This document shows positions 1 to 12,549 of a stretch of DNA of 64,000 nucleotides, one piece after another; position 1 is the stretch's first letter; each line of letters begins with the position of its first letter. The DNA is from Terebella lapidaria (Eukaryota > Annelida > Polychaeta > Terebellida > Terebellidae). The translations under genes and the position numbers were made by a program. Where the stretch lies: contig OX424561.1 of the NCBI GenBank assembly GCA_949152475.1, positions 4,898,001 to 4,962,000 of the forward strand, written 5' to 3'. The notes beneath the pieces are model-generated. The model ran no database searches. It was not told the origin of the DNA and saw only the letters and a list, made by a program, of their open reading frames with translations.

Positions 1-1755
1 GTTCCTTTCTATCCGTGAACAGGTTCCAAACCTTCAATTTCATGCAGATCACAACTGAGAACTCCAGAAATAGTCCTTTGCCAAAGAAAGTGGTCTTTGT
101 TGACACAGTTGCAACTACAACAACCACTAAATATCACTCGTGCCTGCTGCTTTCATGTTTCCCATTAAATGCCACATCAAGATCTCTCATTTCTTACAAA
201 AGCAGTACAGCAAACCATGGATCTTTGTTTTGCAAGCCGTGTATTACTGTCCCACCTGAGGATTTGCCTAGTTCCAATATAGCATAGTATTTTATGCAGA
301 ATGATGACGAGGCCAATTCGAAACCTAAAGTGAAAAATCACATTTGGAATAGAAAAAAGGTTAATTTCTCAAATCAGACAGATGTTGCTCTCATGGGCAG
401 ACTGTATGCAATACGTAGTTTTTTGCTGCTCTGCAATTGATGGCATTAGTAAAAACAAAGATGTACCCTATGACTATTGACTTTTTTACCAAGATGCGTG
501 ATGAGTACCCAATACAAAAGTACAATTCACAAAAGTACAAATCACAATGTGAGAGTACATAGATATTGTGCAAAGGGTATAGTGACATATGTATAGGACG
601 ACTTTTATTATGAAGAATTTTCACATGCAAAAATGTAGATGATGGTGGTGTGCACATGTATCGGGGTTTGAGGCCATTATGATAATTCTAATGGTTCACA
701 TTGCACAAGGTCAATAAGAACGTTTGTATATTATAGGAGTAATAATTTGTGATATTGTCATTGGAGTTAAAATTAGGGAACATCAAAACATTAAACGTGT
801 AACTTAAAAAAATAATATAAAGTGACCCCAGAGGTTTATAAAAACAACACATTCTTACAAAACCTTGAATTTGTGAACTCTTGGAGGCTGAAGCCAAACC
901 ATAATCCAGAAAAAAAGATCTGAAGATTTCATGATGTTGACAAATGGGCCGTGAACAAAGGTTACCTAAAGCAGGCATGTTTAGGTTACACAGAAAATCA
1001 AATCGATGTTATGAAAAACATAACAGTCGCCATGTACCACGACTTAATATCTAGTGGAGTTATTACACCAGTTACCTCGTCCATGTATTGCTGTCCCCGC
1101 CCGGAAGTGATGGACACATTACGACACCTAACACAAACATGTATGACCCCCACATTCAACCTCGAGGATTTACCGTAGACAACATGCAATTAGCTTACCG
1201 GTCCCGCTGGACTTCTGGCAGGCTACTAGAGTCATTCAGCAGACAGAAGGATAGACGTGTTGAGACCAGCTGAATGTCACAGTGCCAGCCTTTGTGATGT
1301 ATTACGACATATCCAGTGGATACAAACGTCACTAGAATATCTACAAGAATAGGCGAACATAAACTAATTAGACTGAATCCCAAAGCCAGTACGTCAGCAA
1401 ATGGCCATTCCGGAGTTTTCGCACACAATCTCTTTCTTTCCTGTGTCTGTGTGTAAAACACACAAGACCATGTCAAATTACGTAGCATGAAAGGGTCTAG
1501 AAATTGGTTGAATGTCCACAGAAAACCATGTCTTAATTCGACGTGGCCAAGATGAAGAATTGTGTTTTGTAAGTTTTCTAAGCTACCACTCTGACTTAAA
1601 TTTCTCCGAAAAAGACAAAAGTTATAGAACCCTAATGTTGTCGACATGTATAAACAATGCCACACGCGTGACATATATGCATTACAAATCGAAATTTGTT
1701 TTCAAATCAAACCGTCATCAACAATATCCTATGATGGTGCCTTGGCTGTAACAGT
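1..1755 (+). repeat. Old, diverged copy of the front block of the 2.76-kb repeat
   Basis: The segment aligns along its whole length with 7097-9020 and its two sister copies. For example, it shares the stretch around TTGACACAGTTGCAAC, the block at 390-660, and the block at 1020-1260. It is much more diverged than those three copies are from each other. It lacks the 226-bp foldback insertion found in all three units, so it preserves the empty site near 1057-1075. The short open frames here are not conserved with intact starts and stops, so I read the segment as non-coding repeat. Confidence 0.75.
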
Positions 1756-3119
1756 GCTACTCTAGATATACTAGCATCTTCTCGGTATTCCTAGACTCTC
1801 CAGATACGGTGGACGCCTCAAGGTCAGAGGATAGGACAAGATGAGTGCACATCTGAGCAGGGTACACATCAGATGTCCTGGCTCGCGTTCACAGAAGTTT
1901 ATTAGCTCATATCACATTTGACTCGGTTCCAGCTGACCTGGCTTATGACATGTGCTATTTTGCCCACTGGAAGGAAAACATATGTTTTCTTATTTTACAT
2001 GGTAACACATGAGAATCAGCCGTGCTGCGAATACAACGTTTGATATCTATTCGCACATATTTTCAACTACACTGAGAATAATCTTTCAAGATGGATTCCA
2101 TGCTTTGAAATAATCAATAAAACGAACTCATCATCAACAATGAAATGATAATTAGAAACTTCTGGACAAATCATTACAGTAATGCCGTATTTGTGTTCGT
2201 GTGGTTTCATTTGCAATGACAAAGGGAGCTAGTTTTTGAATGAGAATGCTGATTGGAGTATTCTCAGGACAAACTGCCAAAGGTGAGAAGTTCAAGACAA
2301 TCTGCCTAATATCTGACAAAACAGCCATTTTGTTCATAACAATATACTACCAGCATGTGATAACCACCCAAAACATATTGGGGAATCGGGTATCCACTAA
2401 TATCTTTCGCATTCGCCAACACATCTATATAGAAAATACTTGCTAGAAGTTGAAATTTAGGGTATTGAAATTTGCAACTCTCTTCATGACAACATACATA
2501 CGATTACCCCCCCCCCCCCCCCCCCGAAACATTGTAAGGCATCGGGTATCCACTAACCATATCTATGCACATTGGCACTGAGACGTCGCAAATAGCATTA
2601 CATGTACTAACAAAATTGTATATACAAAACTTTCTGTTGAGAAAAATGACACAATGTAGCCCTTACTGATATGAAAAACCTCACAGATTTTTCTCATATT
2701 ATGCACAAAGTATTATACTTATTTTTACAGTTGAAACACATAAAATGAATAGTTTTAACAATATGTTATCAAAACGTGCGCGTTTTTGCCAGACGTCTTC
2801 CGAATTTGCGTCAGTACAAAATAAATACCCATTCCATTTGGGCCTGTGGCACACATGTTACTGATGTAAACAGTATTATTACACAGATGTAACAATTCCT
2901 CGAATATCCGATCAATGAGTTCAGACAATCCTGGATAAAATCATCTCCTTTTCCCCCACGGTATAATGCGGAACCGATGCGTATACACATTACTGGAATT
3001 CTACGACTGGAGCATGTAGAATAGCTGGTAGTGCAACTCGTTTTTGCCAGCTCAATTATAGGAATGTTACATTCTGATTATCAACAACATCTGCTCCGTT
3101 AACATCGGCTGGACTTGTT
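1756..3119. other. Unannotated AT-rich stretch with poly-C tract
   Basis: I recognise no gene or complete mobile element here. A homopolymer run of about 18 C lies near 2507-2525. Sequence around it (GGGAATCGGGTATCCACTAA before, GGCATCGGGTATCCACTAA after) is repeated, so a short local duplication flanks the C run. Confidence 0.4.
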
Positions 3120-6100
3120 GCAGATTATGTCCAAAATGCACACTCACTGTAACTAACCTGTCATGCATATGTTCGTGAATACCATTACAATTTTGCTATA
3201 ATTTCTGGTATTAGATATTTTTATTTGATAACAGACTCGTTTATTTTCAATATTTCAGTGGTCTTCAGATCATAATTTTAGCATACTGATCACACGTGGG
3301 ATTAACTTTTTCATTATAATTACCTCATCCTTTGACATTTGAATTCTCAAGAAACAATTGTTGTGAAGTATCATGTGGTAACATATCAGGCTGGTTGTCC
3401 TGAAGGGTGCTAGTGTCATATCATATTATAATTTGTTTAAAAATAAATAAATATCTTATCAACTCAGTACATAACCTTATACGTTCAAATAGATATGGAA
3501 CAGTTATAATATTAAACAACATTAGATATGTCTTGCATAATGCGCCATCTTTTTCATATTTTGAATATTCAACGTATATTGAGGGTCTTGAAACATTTGA
3601 ATTCTCTTCAAGAATCGAAGATGGTTCTGTGATGTAATATGTGGGAAAATACATTCTTTTTCTGGTCTGCAGACATGAGACATAATGGATACTACTTGTA
3701 CACAATTGATAAATAAAGTTTTGCAAAACATGAATGATGGCGAATGTCATTAATAACTGGAATATTGAACGTCCTGCAGTTACATGTACAAACCAAATGA
3801 GTAGGCGACATATATGGATGTTGAAATAGTCTTTGAACCACGACTCACTCATAAGTAAGACAGATCAGAGGTGAATTTCAGTGAATAACTTCAAGGTTGG
3901 TACAGGCAGAGAACATCTTATGTTGAGTGAAAGACTTCTCACGAACTTTTTGTTGATCTAAGTATATATGTTGATCTAAGTATATATGCAATGTACTGTC
4001 AAATACATTCGATCATTCATTATTTTTCTTTATTAGGGCAAAAAGAACATATTGACAGCCATCTCCAGCGTCTTTAAAGGAAGTGTTACCGTCTTGTGCT
4101 CCAGGGCCCGGAGCCATCTAGTCTCGCCTCAAATCCTAATATATGACACTCATAGCGAACATTTTGGGATTTGAGTAGCTTGAAGATGACCTTTCTGGCG
4201 GTGCAAATGTTTCTGAGTGTGTTCCGGGCCTGTATCCTTTCTATTTTGGGATTTATCAAGGAACGACATATATAAATATTTTATCAATATCCTTTGGAAT
4301 TGCTGTTCAAACTAACAATATTTCAATAAAATCTCATTTGCCAGCTAACTTTGATCAACATATTCGAGTGCACTCTGATACACGGTCACATTATTAATAA
4401 TTGCAGTTGTATCATCATTTTCAAACGTGTTCTAATGAAAAGCAACTGTATTACTAATTACGTTTGGTCACTTATCGAAAAAGTTATCAATATAAATAAT
4501 GCAGGCCTTGTCCCCAAGAAGCAAACATCACACGGTGAATCAAATTCCTACTCTTCAATAAACGAATGACTACAACGAGTTCAATATGTGTCACAAATGC
4601 AACATATACCTCGTAAAACATTATATTCTTCATAGTTTTCTTCATAGTTATTTATAATAAATGTTGTATCTAAGCGACGCCAGTGTGGTTTGGATATTAA
4701 ATAACCAACCGTCGATTCCTAATCTTGGATGATGATTTCAAAGCTAGAGCCATTTCAAAATCAAATATTAATGCGTCTGATAAGTATAAACATATAGTTT
4801 TTAATACTTATTATTTGTGGTCCTCTACTATACTTCCACGCTGAAGATCTGCGGTGCCCTTTGCATACCGTCCAATAAATAAATCAAATCCATTCTACAC
4901 TCAATTCACCTTTTTAATATAGGTTCTACTCTGAATATCTGTGGTAGTCATTCGCTGAATGTCACCACAACCAATGGCGTTCACCATGTTCCTGGATATG
5001 TCTTCAGTGGTTTAATATTCCATATTGGGGTAAATATGGTGATATCTGTGTTATTTTCAGATGAAATAACCATTAGAAATAATCCAAAAAATCCCCGGAA
5101 TAAACACTGATGTTTCATCCCTAAAATACATCACATACATCCCGGTCCCCGTGCAAGAAATTAAATGACCCTTATAATATTAACTTTCCCATCAGGACAC
5201 GACATGCATCAATATGATAAAATACATGTGCGTGACAGACAGAACAGTGTATGGTATCTGTCTTGCTTTGGCCTCTTCAGTTTTAGCAAACTATTTACTT
5301 TGATGGAGCAAATATAGTCCACAGTGAAACATGGTCCCCGTGGGACAGTCATTTTGTTTCATATTCAACCACACGCCACATCGGCTGCGTTCTGGCAGTC
5401 ATTAGTTTCGGATCGAGCAACACATTTAACCCTGACCGTCAAAAAAACATTGGCAGTGGGTTTGATCCTGTAACAGGACACCAGAAGCACTGTGACACAA
5501 GGCAATTATTTCGCAATGAAGTTCAATCAGTTGACAATTTATTATCGATATCTTCCTCTAACTTCGATGGTGAGCCACCAAGTTCATATGGTCAGGTAAT
5601 TTCTGGACAAATGTCGCTCAAATTTGCAGACAAATGGGGGTCGTTATGACATTATATAAATATGAAGGCGAAAGGTTCATAATATTACTAAATTATTACT
5701 GTTGAATAAAATATGACTTTGACCTGTATACAACCTGTGTTGTGGTGCAATCTTTTAGAGCTTTGGGTAACAATTTTTTTAACAAATTTATCAGGGGAAC
5801 GACATATATGAATGTTTATCAATAACCTTTGGCAAAATCATTTCAAGAAATGTTTGACTGTTGAATAAAATGTTTTTTGCCATATTACTCTGCAGTTTCA
5901 TCAACATGACCTAGTTTAATCTAATCTATAGCCAGTATTTTTGAACTGATAATGATCATTGACTAGTATTGATAAGTGGGCCCATGACCGTCCACATTTT
6001 ATGCACATAAACATGCGGACATCATACACAAGCAGAGACATTGCACACTGGACTAAATTCATTACTATCCAATGAATAAATCGCCACCACAAATCTGATT

Positions 6101-6300
6101 ACATCTCGGCACATATCTCCTTTCAATCTGCTAAATGCTACTCATTCCTAATACCATACCACATTCACGGTGCCTCTACGGGTTGGGTACAATCTGTAAA
6201 ATTTTATGGCAATTAGAGCATTTGTTTAATTTCAGGTTGGATGGATACACTTCGTTTGTATTATGGATAAAGATTCGACTCAGATGGATTGTACTCATCG
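3120..6300 (+). repeat. Composite back block, copy A
   Basis: This long segment recurs in colinear order at about 15900-19400 (copy B) and 21040-23480 (copy C). Landmarks shared with B are the region beginning AGGAAGTGTTACCGTCTTG (4079 and 16281), GACATGCATCAATATGATAA (5201 and 17740), and the 5330-5640 stretch, which matches 17866-18180 at roughly 90 percent identity. It lacks two insertions that interrupt copy B, so it serves as the empty-site reference near 4450 and near 5838. I do not recognise a protein in it. The frame open in copy B (17722-18312) is broken here. Confidence 0.7.
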
Positions 6301-7023
6301 TGATTATTGTGCATCTGTTCCGTTGAAATTTAGTTTTTAGTTTGAAAAACTAAAATTCAGTTTTAAAAGAAAGGATTTATCTTCATAGTCCGTTGCTTTG
6401 AGCAGTTGATTGGTTTACAAAGCATTAATACATGTAGTTGGTTCAAACACGAATGCTAAATCAAATTGTTCATCTAGCACAATAAATTCAGTTATTTACA
6501 TTGCACCACAAATATTCCCTTTACTGTACAAAATATAGCATATAATATATAAAAATTCTGACGTGATTGATAAGTTTTAATTGCAGCTAAAACTAGTACT
6601 AGAGCTGCCGAAGTTACTGTTCAGTCTGTGCATTACCTTACGTCTGACACTAATATAACAAGTTGATACTAAATCATTAAATTTCTACCAACAAGAATAG
6701 TTGTGCTACAGCATATATATATATGTGCCTGTTTCAATATTGTTTCTAATCCAATTATGTGTTTTTAAATAATTGTTCAAACTCTAATGATGTGAACTGT
6801 GTGAGCCACGATACGAATATTATATATTAAAGCCTGACTAATGGTCATACAAATATGATATATTACCATACGAATATTATATATTAAAACCTGTCTAATG
6901 GCCATACGAATATTATATATCACCATACGATTAATATATATTAAAAGCCTGATTAATGGTTTTCAACGAGAAAAATATATATTTCAGTACATGTACCGCA
7001 TGTGTTCAAGTGGTAATGCGCTC
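6301..7023. repeat. AT-rich stretch with short direct repeats
   Basis: No gene is recognisable. Between about 6815 and 6960 the phrase CATACGAATATTATATAT and variants recur four times with AATGG-type spacers, forming a decayed short tandem repeat. From about 6984 the sequence (GTACATGTACCGCATGTG) duplicates an internal piece of the following 2.76-kb unit (7340-7424), which suggests how that unit's left junction was made. Confidence 0.5.
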
Positions 7024-9791
7024 ATTACATTTCCGAAAATCATCAAGGAGCCTATCAAGTCATCAGCGAATAATGATACATGCATTGTTTTGTTTCTGTT
7101 CGTTTCTATCCGTGAGCAGGTTCTAAACCTTCAATGTCATGCAGACCACAACTGAGAACTCCGGAAAATTGTGTTATGCCAAAGAACGTGGTCTTTGTTG
7201 ACACAGTTGCAACCACAACAACCACTAAATATCACTCGTGCCTGCTGCTTTCATGCTTTCCAACAAATGCCACATCAGGTCCTCTCATTTCGTACAAAAG
7301 CAGTACTGATTACTGGTTTTTAACGAGAAAAAAATATATTTCAGTACATGTACCGCATGTGTTGAAGTGGTACTGCGCTCATTACATTTCCGAAAATCAT
7401 CAAGGAGCCTATCAAGTCATCAGCGTTAAAAAGGGTTAATTTCCCAAATCAGACTCAGGCGCAGACTGCATGCAACACGTAGTCTTGTTCTGCTATGTAC
7501 TTGATGGCATTAGTAAAGCCAAAACTACCCAATGGCTATTGCCCTTTTTACCAAGATGCCTGATGAGTTTCCAATAAAAAAGTACAAATCACAATAGTAC
7601 AACACACAATGTCATAGTACATAGTTTCTATGTTTTGCAAAACGTATAGTGGTATATATGTATAGGACGACTTATATCATGAAGAATTTTCACATGCAAA
7701 AATGTTTGTGTTGTTCTGCACATGTATTGGGGTATCATTTAGTTCACATTGCACTAGGTCAACAATAAAGTTTGTCTATTATAGGAGTAATAATTTGTGA
7801 TATTGTCATTGGAGTTAAATTAGGGTACGTCATAACATTCCACGTGTAACTTAAATGTAGGTATCAATCTATTACCACAAATAATATTTATAATGTGGTG
7901 TACATTATAAATAATATAATATAAAGTGACCCAAGAGGTTTATAGAAACAAAACATGCTTACAAGAGCTTGAATTGTGAACTCGTGGAGGAAGAAGCCAA
8001 ACCATTATTCATAAAAAGATCTGAAGATTTGATGATGTTGACAAATGGGCAATAAACGCCGTGAACTAAGGTGACCTAAAGCATGCAGGCTTAGGTTACA
8101 CAGGGAATCGGTTGTTATGGATAAAATAACAGTCGCCTTGTACCACGACTTAATATCTAGTGGAGTTATTTATGGTGTACGCTGGCGGCCATCTCGTGGC
8201 CTCACCTTAGTTTATATGCGAGGCCACAAAGCGAGGCCACGAGGCCACGAAGCGAGTCCACAAGGCCACAAAGCGAGGCAACGAGGCCACGAAACGAGTC
8301 TGTGTCTTCACTCGATTCGTGGCCTCGTTGCCTCACTTCGTTGCCTCGCATATATACTGAGGCGAGGCCAGAAGGTGGCCGCCATCGTACACCATAGTAA
8401 TAGCACCAGTTGCCTCGTCCATGTATTGCTGTCCTCGCCACACAAACATGACCCCTCACATTCCACCTCGCGGATTTACCGTCGACAAGATGCATTTAGC
8501 TCTCCGGTCCGACCAGGATTTCTGGCAGGCTACTAGAGTCAGTCATTCAGCAGACGGAAAGACCGACGTGTTCAGACCGACTGAATGTCATTTTGCCAGT
8601 CTTTGTGTAGTATAAGACATATCCAATGGATACAAACGTCACTAGACATACAACAAGAATATGCGCACATAAGCTAATTAGACTGAATCACAAAATCCAG
8701 TGTGTCTGATATGTCAGCCAGTGGCAATCCCGGAGTTCTCAGACACAGTCTCTCTTTTCCTCTGTGCAAAACACACAAGATCATGTCAAATTATGTAGCA
8801 TAAAGGGGTCTAGAAATTTTCTGAGCCACCACTCACATTTCTCCAGAAAATGAGCCACACACTTAAATTTATCCGGAAAATTACAAAAGTTTCAGAACCC
8901 TAATGTTGTCGACATGTCATGACAATGACACACGCGTGACATATCTGCATTACAAACCGAAATTTGTTTTCAAATAAAACCATCATCAGCAATATCCTAT
9001 GATGGTGTCTTGGCTGTACCAGTGCTACTTAAAGTTGGAATCAATTTTAAAATCAACCAGATTTAGCATTCTTGTTTGACACGCAAATTTGAAAGTACAT
9101 CTCGAGATAGTCGGGAATATATAGGAAATATGCACAGTTCGACAACAGATACTTAAAAAATTGCCGTTAATCGTGCATGAATACAGTGGATAGAGAATGA
9201 TCGGCCTGCTTACAATGCCGGTTGCCATAGTATCTAGGCCTAATTTACATCAGGTGTACACTATAAACAATTACATTCTACACTGATCTTTTAGATAAAA
9301 TATCTTGTTTGGACTAAATCTAATTCCAAAATGTTTTATTTGAGGTTTGTTATTGCCATCATCAATATCTAGTTGTATTGGTGGTAGCTGGTTAATATCT
9401 ACAATATACTGATCAATATACTCGAAAATAGTATTACGGTGATCAAATCGACCAGTGGTCGATATGATAATCACTATATATTCCGTCAAACCTTCAATGC
9501 GAGCCCTAATCCTATCTATACTGTCATAATTATGTGTACTTTTAATAACATATACACACGACTAATTGAACAAAAGAAAATGGATTAGACAGGACTCACA
9601 GTATAGGCATACCAGTGTTCTAAACACACAGAGTGATACCTCACAAGCCTAACAAATAGTCGCAAATGTGTCTATGAGAAGGGATCCACTGTTGAAAAGT
9701 AAATCACCGACCGATTCTCCAGAGGTTTCCCAAACTTTTATCCACTAACGAATGGCTACAAATGGGTGTGATGAATAGGCCTAGAAGTTAC
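7024..9791 (+). repeat. 2.76-kb tandem unit, copy 1
   Basis: First of three head-to-tail, nearly identical units, about 2768 bp. The left junction begins ATTACATTTCCGAAAATC and the right end reads ACAAATGGGTGTGATG before the next unit starts. It contains the front block (7097-9020, matching 1-1755 at lower identity), a 226-bp foldback MITE (8171-8396), and a 3' part (9250-9500) related to the ~320-bp dispersed family at 16690 and 20305. Reading frames such as those at 7134-7439 and 9271-9489 survive in the sister copies only because the copies are so young. I do not call them genes. Confidence 0.9.
8171..8396. mobile_element. Foldback MITE in tandem unit 1
   Basis: The ends are inverted: TATGGTGTACGCTGGCGGCC on the left matches the reverse complement of the right end GGCCGCCATCGTACACCATA with one mismatch. 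The interior is nearly palindromic and built from short GAGGCCACGAAGC-like repeats. The old copy of the host unit (around 1057-1075) runs straight from GGAGTTATT to ACACCAG, so it is an empty site. A 3-bp TTA/TAA duplication is possible, but the boundary is uncertain by a few bases. It encodes no transposase. Its palindromic interior gives open frames on both strands, which are artefacts. Confidence 0.8.
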
Positions 9792-12549
9792 ATTACATTT
9801 CCGAAAATCATCAAGGAGCCTATCAAGTCATCAGCGAATAATGATACATGCATTGTTTTGTTTCTGTTCGTTTCTATCCGTGAGCAGGTTCTAAACCTTC
9901 AATGTCATGCAGACCACAACTGAGAACTCCGGAAATTGTGTTATGCCAAAGAACGTGGTCTTTGTTGACACAGTTGCAACCACAACAACCACTAAATATC
10001 ACTCGTGCCTGCTGCTTTCATGCTTTCCAACAAATGCCACATCAGGTCCTCTCATTTCGTACAAAAGCAGTACTGATTACTGGTTTTTAACGAGAAAAAA
10101 ATATATTTCAGTACATGTACCGCATGTGTTGAAGTGGTACTGCGCTCATTACATTTCCGAAAATCATCAAGGAGCCTATCAAGTCATCAGCGTTAAAAAG
10201 GGTTAATTTCCCAAATCAGACTCAGGCGCAGACTGCATGCAACACGTAGTCTTGTTCTGCTATGTACTTGATGGCATTAGTAAAGCCAAAACTATCCAAT
10301 GGCTATTGCCCTTTTTACCAAGATGCCTGATGAGTTTCCAATAAAAAAGTACAAATCACAATAGTACAACACACAATGTCATAGTACATAGTTTCTATGT
10401 TTTGCAAAACGTATAGTGGTATATATGTATAGGACGACTTATATCATGAAGAATTTTCACATGCAAAAATGTTTGTGTTGTTCTGCACATGTATTGGGGT
10501 ATCATTTAGTTCACATTGCACTAGGTCATCAATAAAGTTTGTCTATTATAGGAGTAATAATTTGTGATATTGTCATTGGAGTTAAATTAGGGTACGTCAT
10601 AACATTGCACGTGTAACTTAAATGTAGGTATCAATCTATTACCACAAATAATATTTATAATGTGGTGTACATTATAAATAATATAATATAAAGTGACCCA
10701 AGAGGTTTATAGAAACAAAACATGTTTACAAGAGCTTGAATTGTGAACTCGTGGAGGAAGAAGCCAAACCATTATTCATAAAAAGATCTGAAGATTTGAT
10801 GATGTTGACAAATGGGCAATAAACGCCGTGAACTAAGGTGACCTAAAGCATGCAGGCTTAGGTTACACAGGGAATCGGTTGTTATGGATAAAAAACAGTC
10901 GCCTTGTACCACGACTTAATATCTAGTGGAGTTATTTATGGTGTACGCTGGCGGCCATCTCGTGGCCTCACCTTAGTTTATATGCGAGGCCACAAAGCGA
11001 GGCCACGAAGCGAGTCCACAAGGCCACAAAGCGAGGCAACGAGGCCACGAAACGAGTCTGTGTCTTCACTCGATTCATGGCCTCGTTGCCTCACTTCGTT
11101 GCCTCGCATATATACTGAGGCGAGGCCAGAAGGTGGCCGCCATCGTACACCATAGTAATAGCACCAGTTGCCTCGTCCATGTATTGCTGTCCTCGCCACA
11201 CAAACATGACCCCTCACATTCCACCTCGCGGATTTACCGTCGACAAGATGCATTTAGCTCTCCGGTCCGATCAGGATTTCTGGCAGGCTACTAGAGTCAG
11301 TCATTCAGCAGACGGAAAGACCGACGTGTTCAGACCGACTGAATGTCATTTTGCCAGTCTTTGTGTAGTATAAGACATATCCAATGGATACAAACGTCAC
11401 TAGACATACAACAAGAATATGCGCACATAAGCTAATTAGACTGAATCACAAAATCCAGTGTGTCTGATATGTCAGCCAGTGGCAATCCCGGAGTTCTCAG
11501 ACACAGTCTCTCTTTTCCTCTGTGCAAAACACACAAGATCATGTCAAATTATGTAGCATAAAGGGGTCTAGAAATTTTCTGAGCCACCACTCACATTTCT
11601 CCAGAAAATGAGCCACACACTTAAATTTATCCGGAAAATTACAAAAGTTTCAGAACCCTAATGTTGTCGACATGTCATGACAATGACACACGCGTGACAT
11701 ATCTGCATTACAAACCGAAATTTGTTTTCAAATAAAACCATCATCAGCAATATCCTATGATGGTGTCTTGGCTGTACCAGTGCTACTTAAAGTTGGAATC
11801 AATTTTAAAATCAACCAGATTTAGCATTCTTGTTTGACACGCAAATTTGAAAGTACATCTCGAGATAGTCGGGAATATATAGGAAATATGCACAGTTCGA
11901 CAACAGATTCTTAAAAAATTGCCGTTAATCGTGCATGAATACAGTGGATAGAGAATGATCGGCCTGCTTACATTGCCGGTTGCCATAGTATCTAGGCCTA
12001 ATTTACATCAGGTGTACAGTATAAACAATTACATTCTACACTGATCTTTTAGATAAAATATCTTGTTTGGACTAAATCTAATTCCAAAATGTTTTATTTG
12101 AGGTTTGTTATTGCCATCATCAATATCTAGTTGTATTGGTGGTAGCTGGTTAATATCTACAATATACTGATCAATATACTCGAAAATAGTATTACGGTGA
12201 TCAAATCGACCAGTGGTCGATATGATAATCACTATATATTCCGTCAAACCTTCAATGCGAGCCCTAATCCTATCTATACTGTCATAATTATGTGTACTTT
12301 TAATAACATATACACACGACTAATTGAACAAAAGAAAATGGATTAGACAGGACTCACAGTATAGGCATACCAGTGTTCTAAACACACAGAGTGATACCTC
12401 ACAAGCCTAACAAATAGTCGCAAATGTGTCTATGAGAAGGGATCCACTGTTGAAAAGTAAATCACCGACCGATTCTCCAGAGGTTTCCCAAACTTTTATC
12501 CACTAACGAATGGCTACAAATGGGTGTGATGAATAGGCCTAGAAGTTAC
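9792..12549 (+). repeat. 2.76-kb tandem unit, copy 2
   Basis: Second head-to-tail unit, about 2758 bp, differing from copy 1 by scattered single-base changes and small indels. One example is a missing A after TCCGGAAA near 9933. Its right junction is identical to that of copy 1, so copies 1 and 2 probably come from one duplication event. Confidence 0.9.
10937..11154. mobile_element. Foldback MITE in tandem unit 2
   Basis: Same insertion as at 8171-8396 and at the same place in the host unit, but 218 bp. One internal GAGGCCAC-type repeat has been lost. The terminal TATGGTGTACG inverted repeats are intact. Confidence 0.8.

Noticed and set aside
2507-2525. Poly-C and poly-G runs (also near 46123, 48808, 49612 and 60417) as functional sites
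   Set aside because: Isolated homopolymers of variable length are common sequencing and slippage features. Nothing around them suggests a role.
8117-8536. 139-codon frame with RGHKARPRGHE repeats (and a similar frame on the opposite strand)
   Set aside because: It lies across the palindromic foldback MITE, whose GAGGCCAC-type repeats are open on both strands. The same applies to the sister units.
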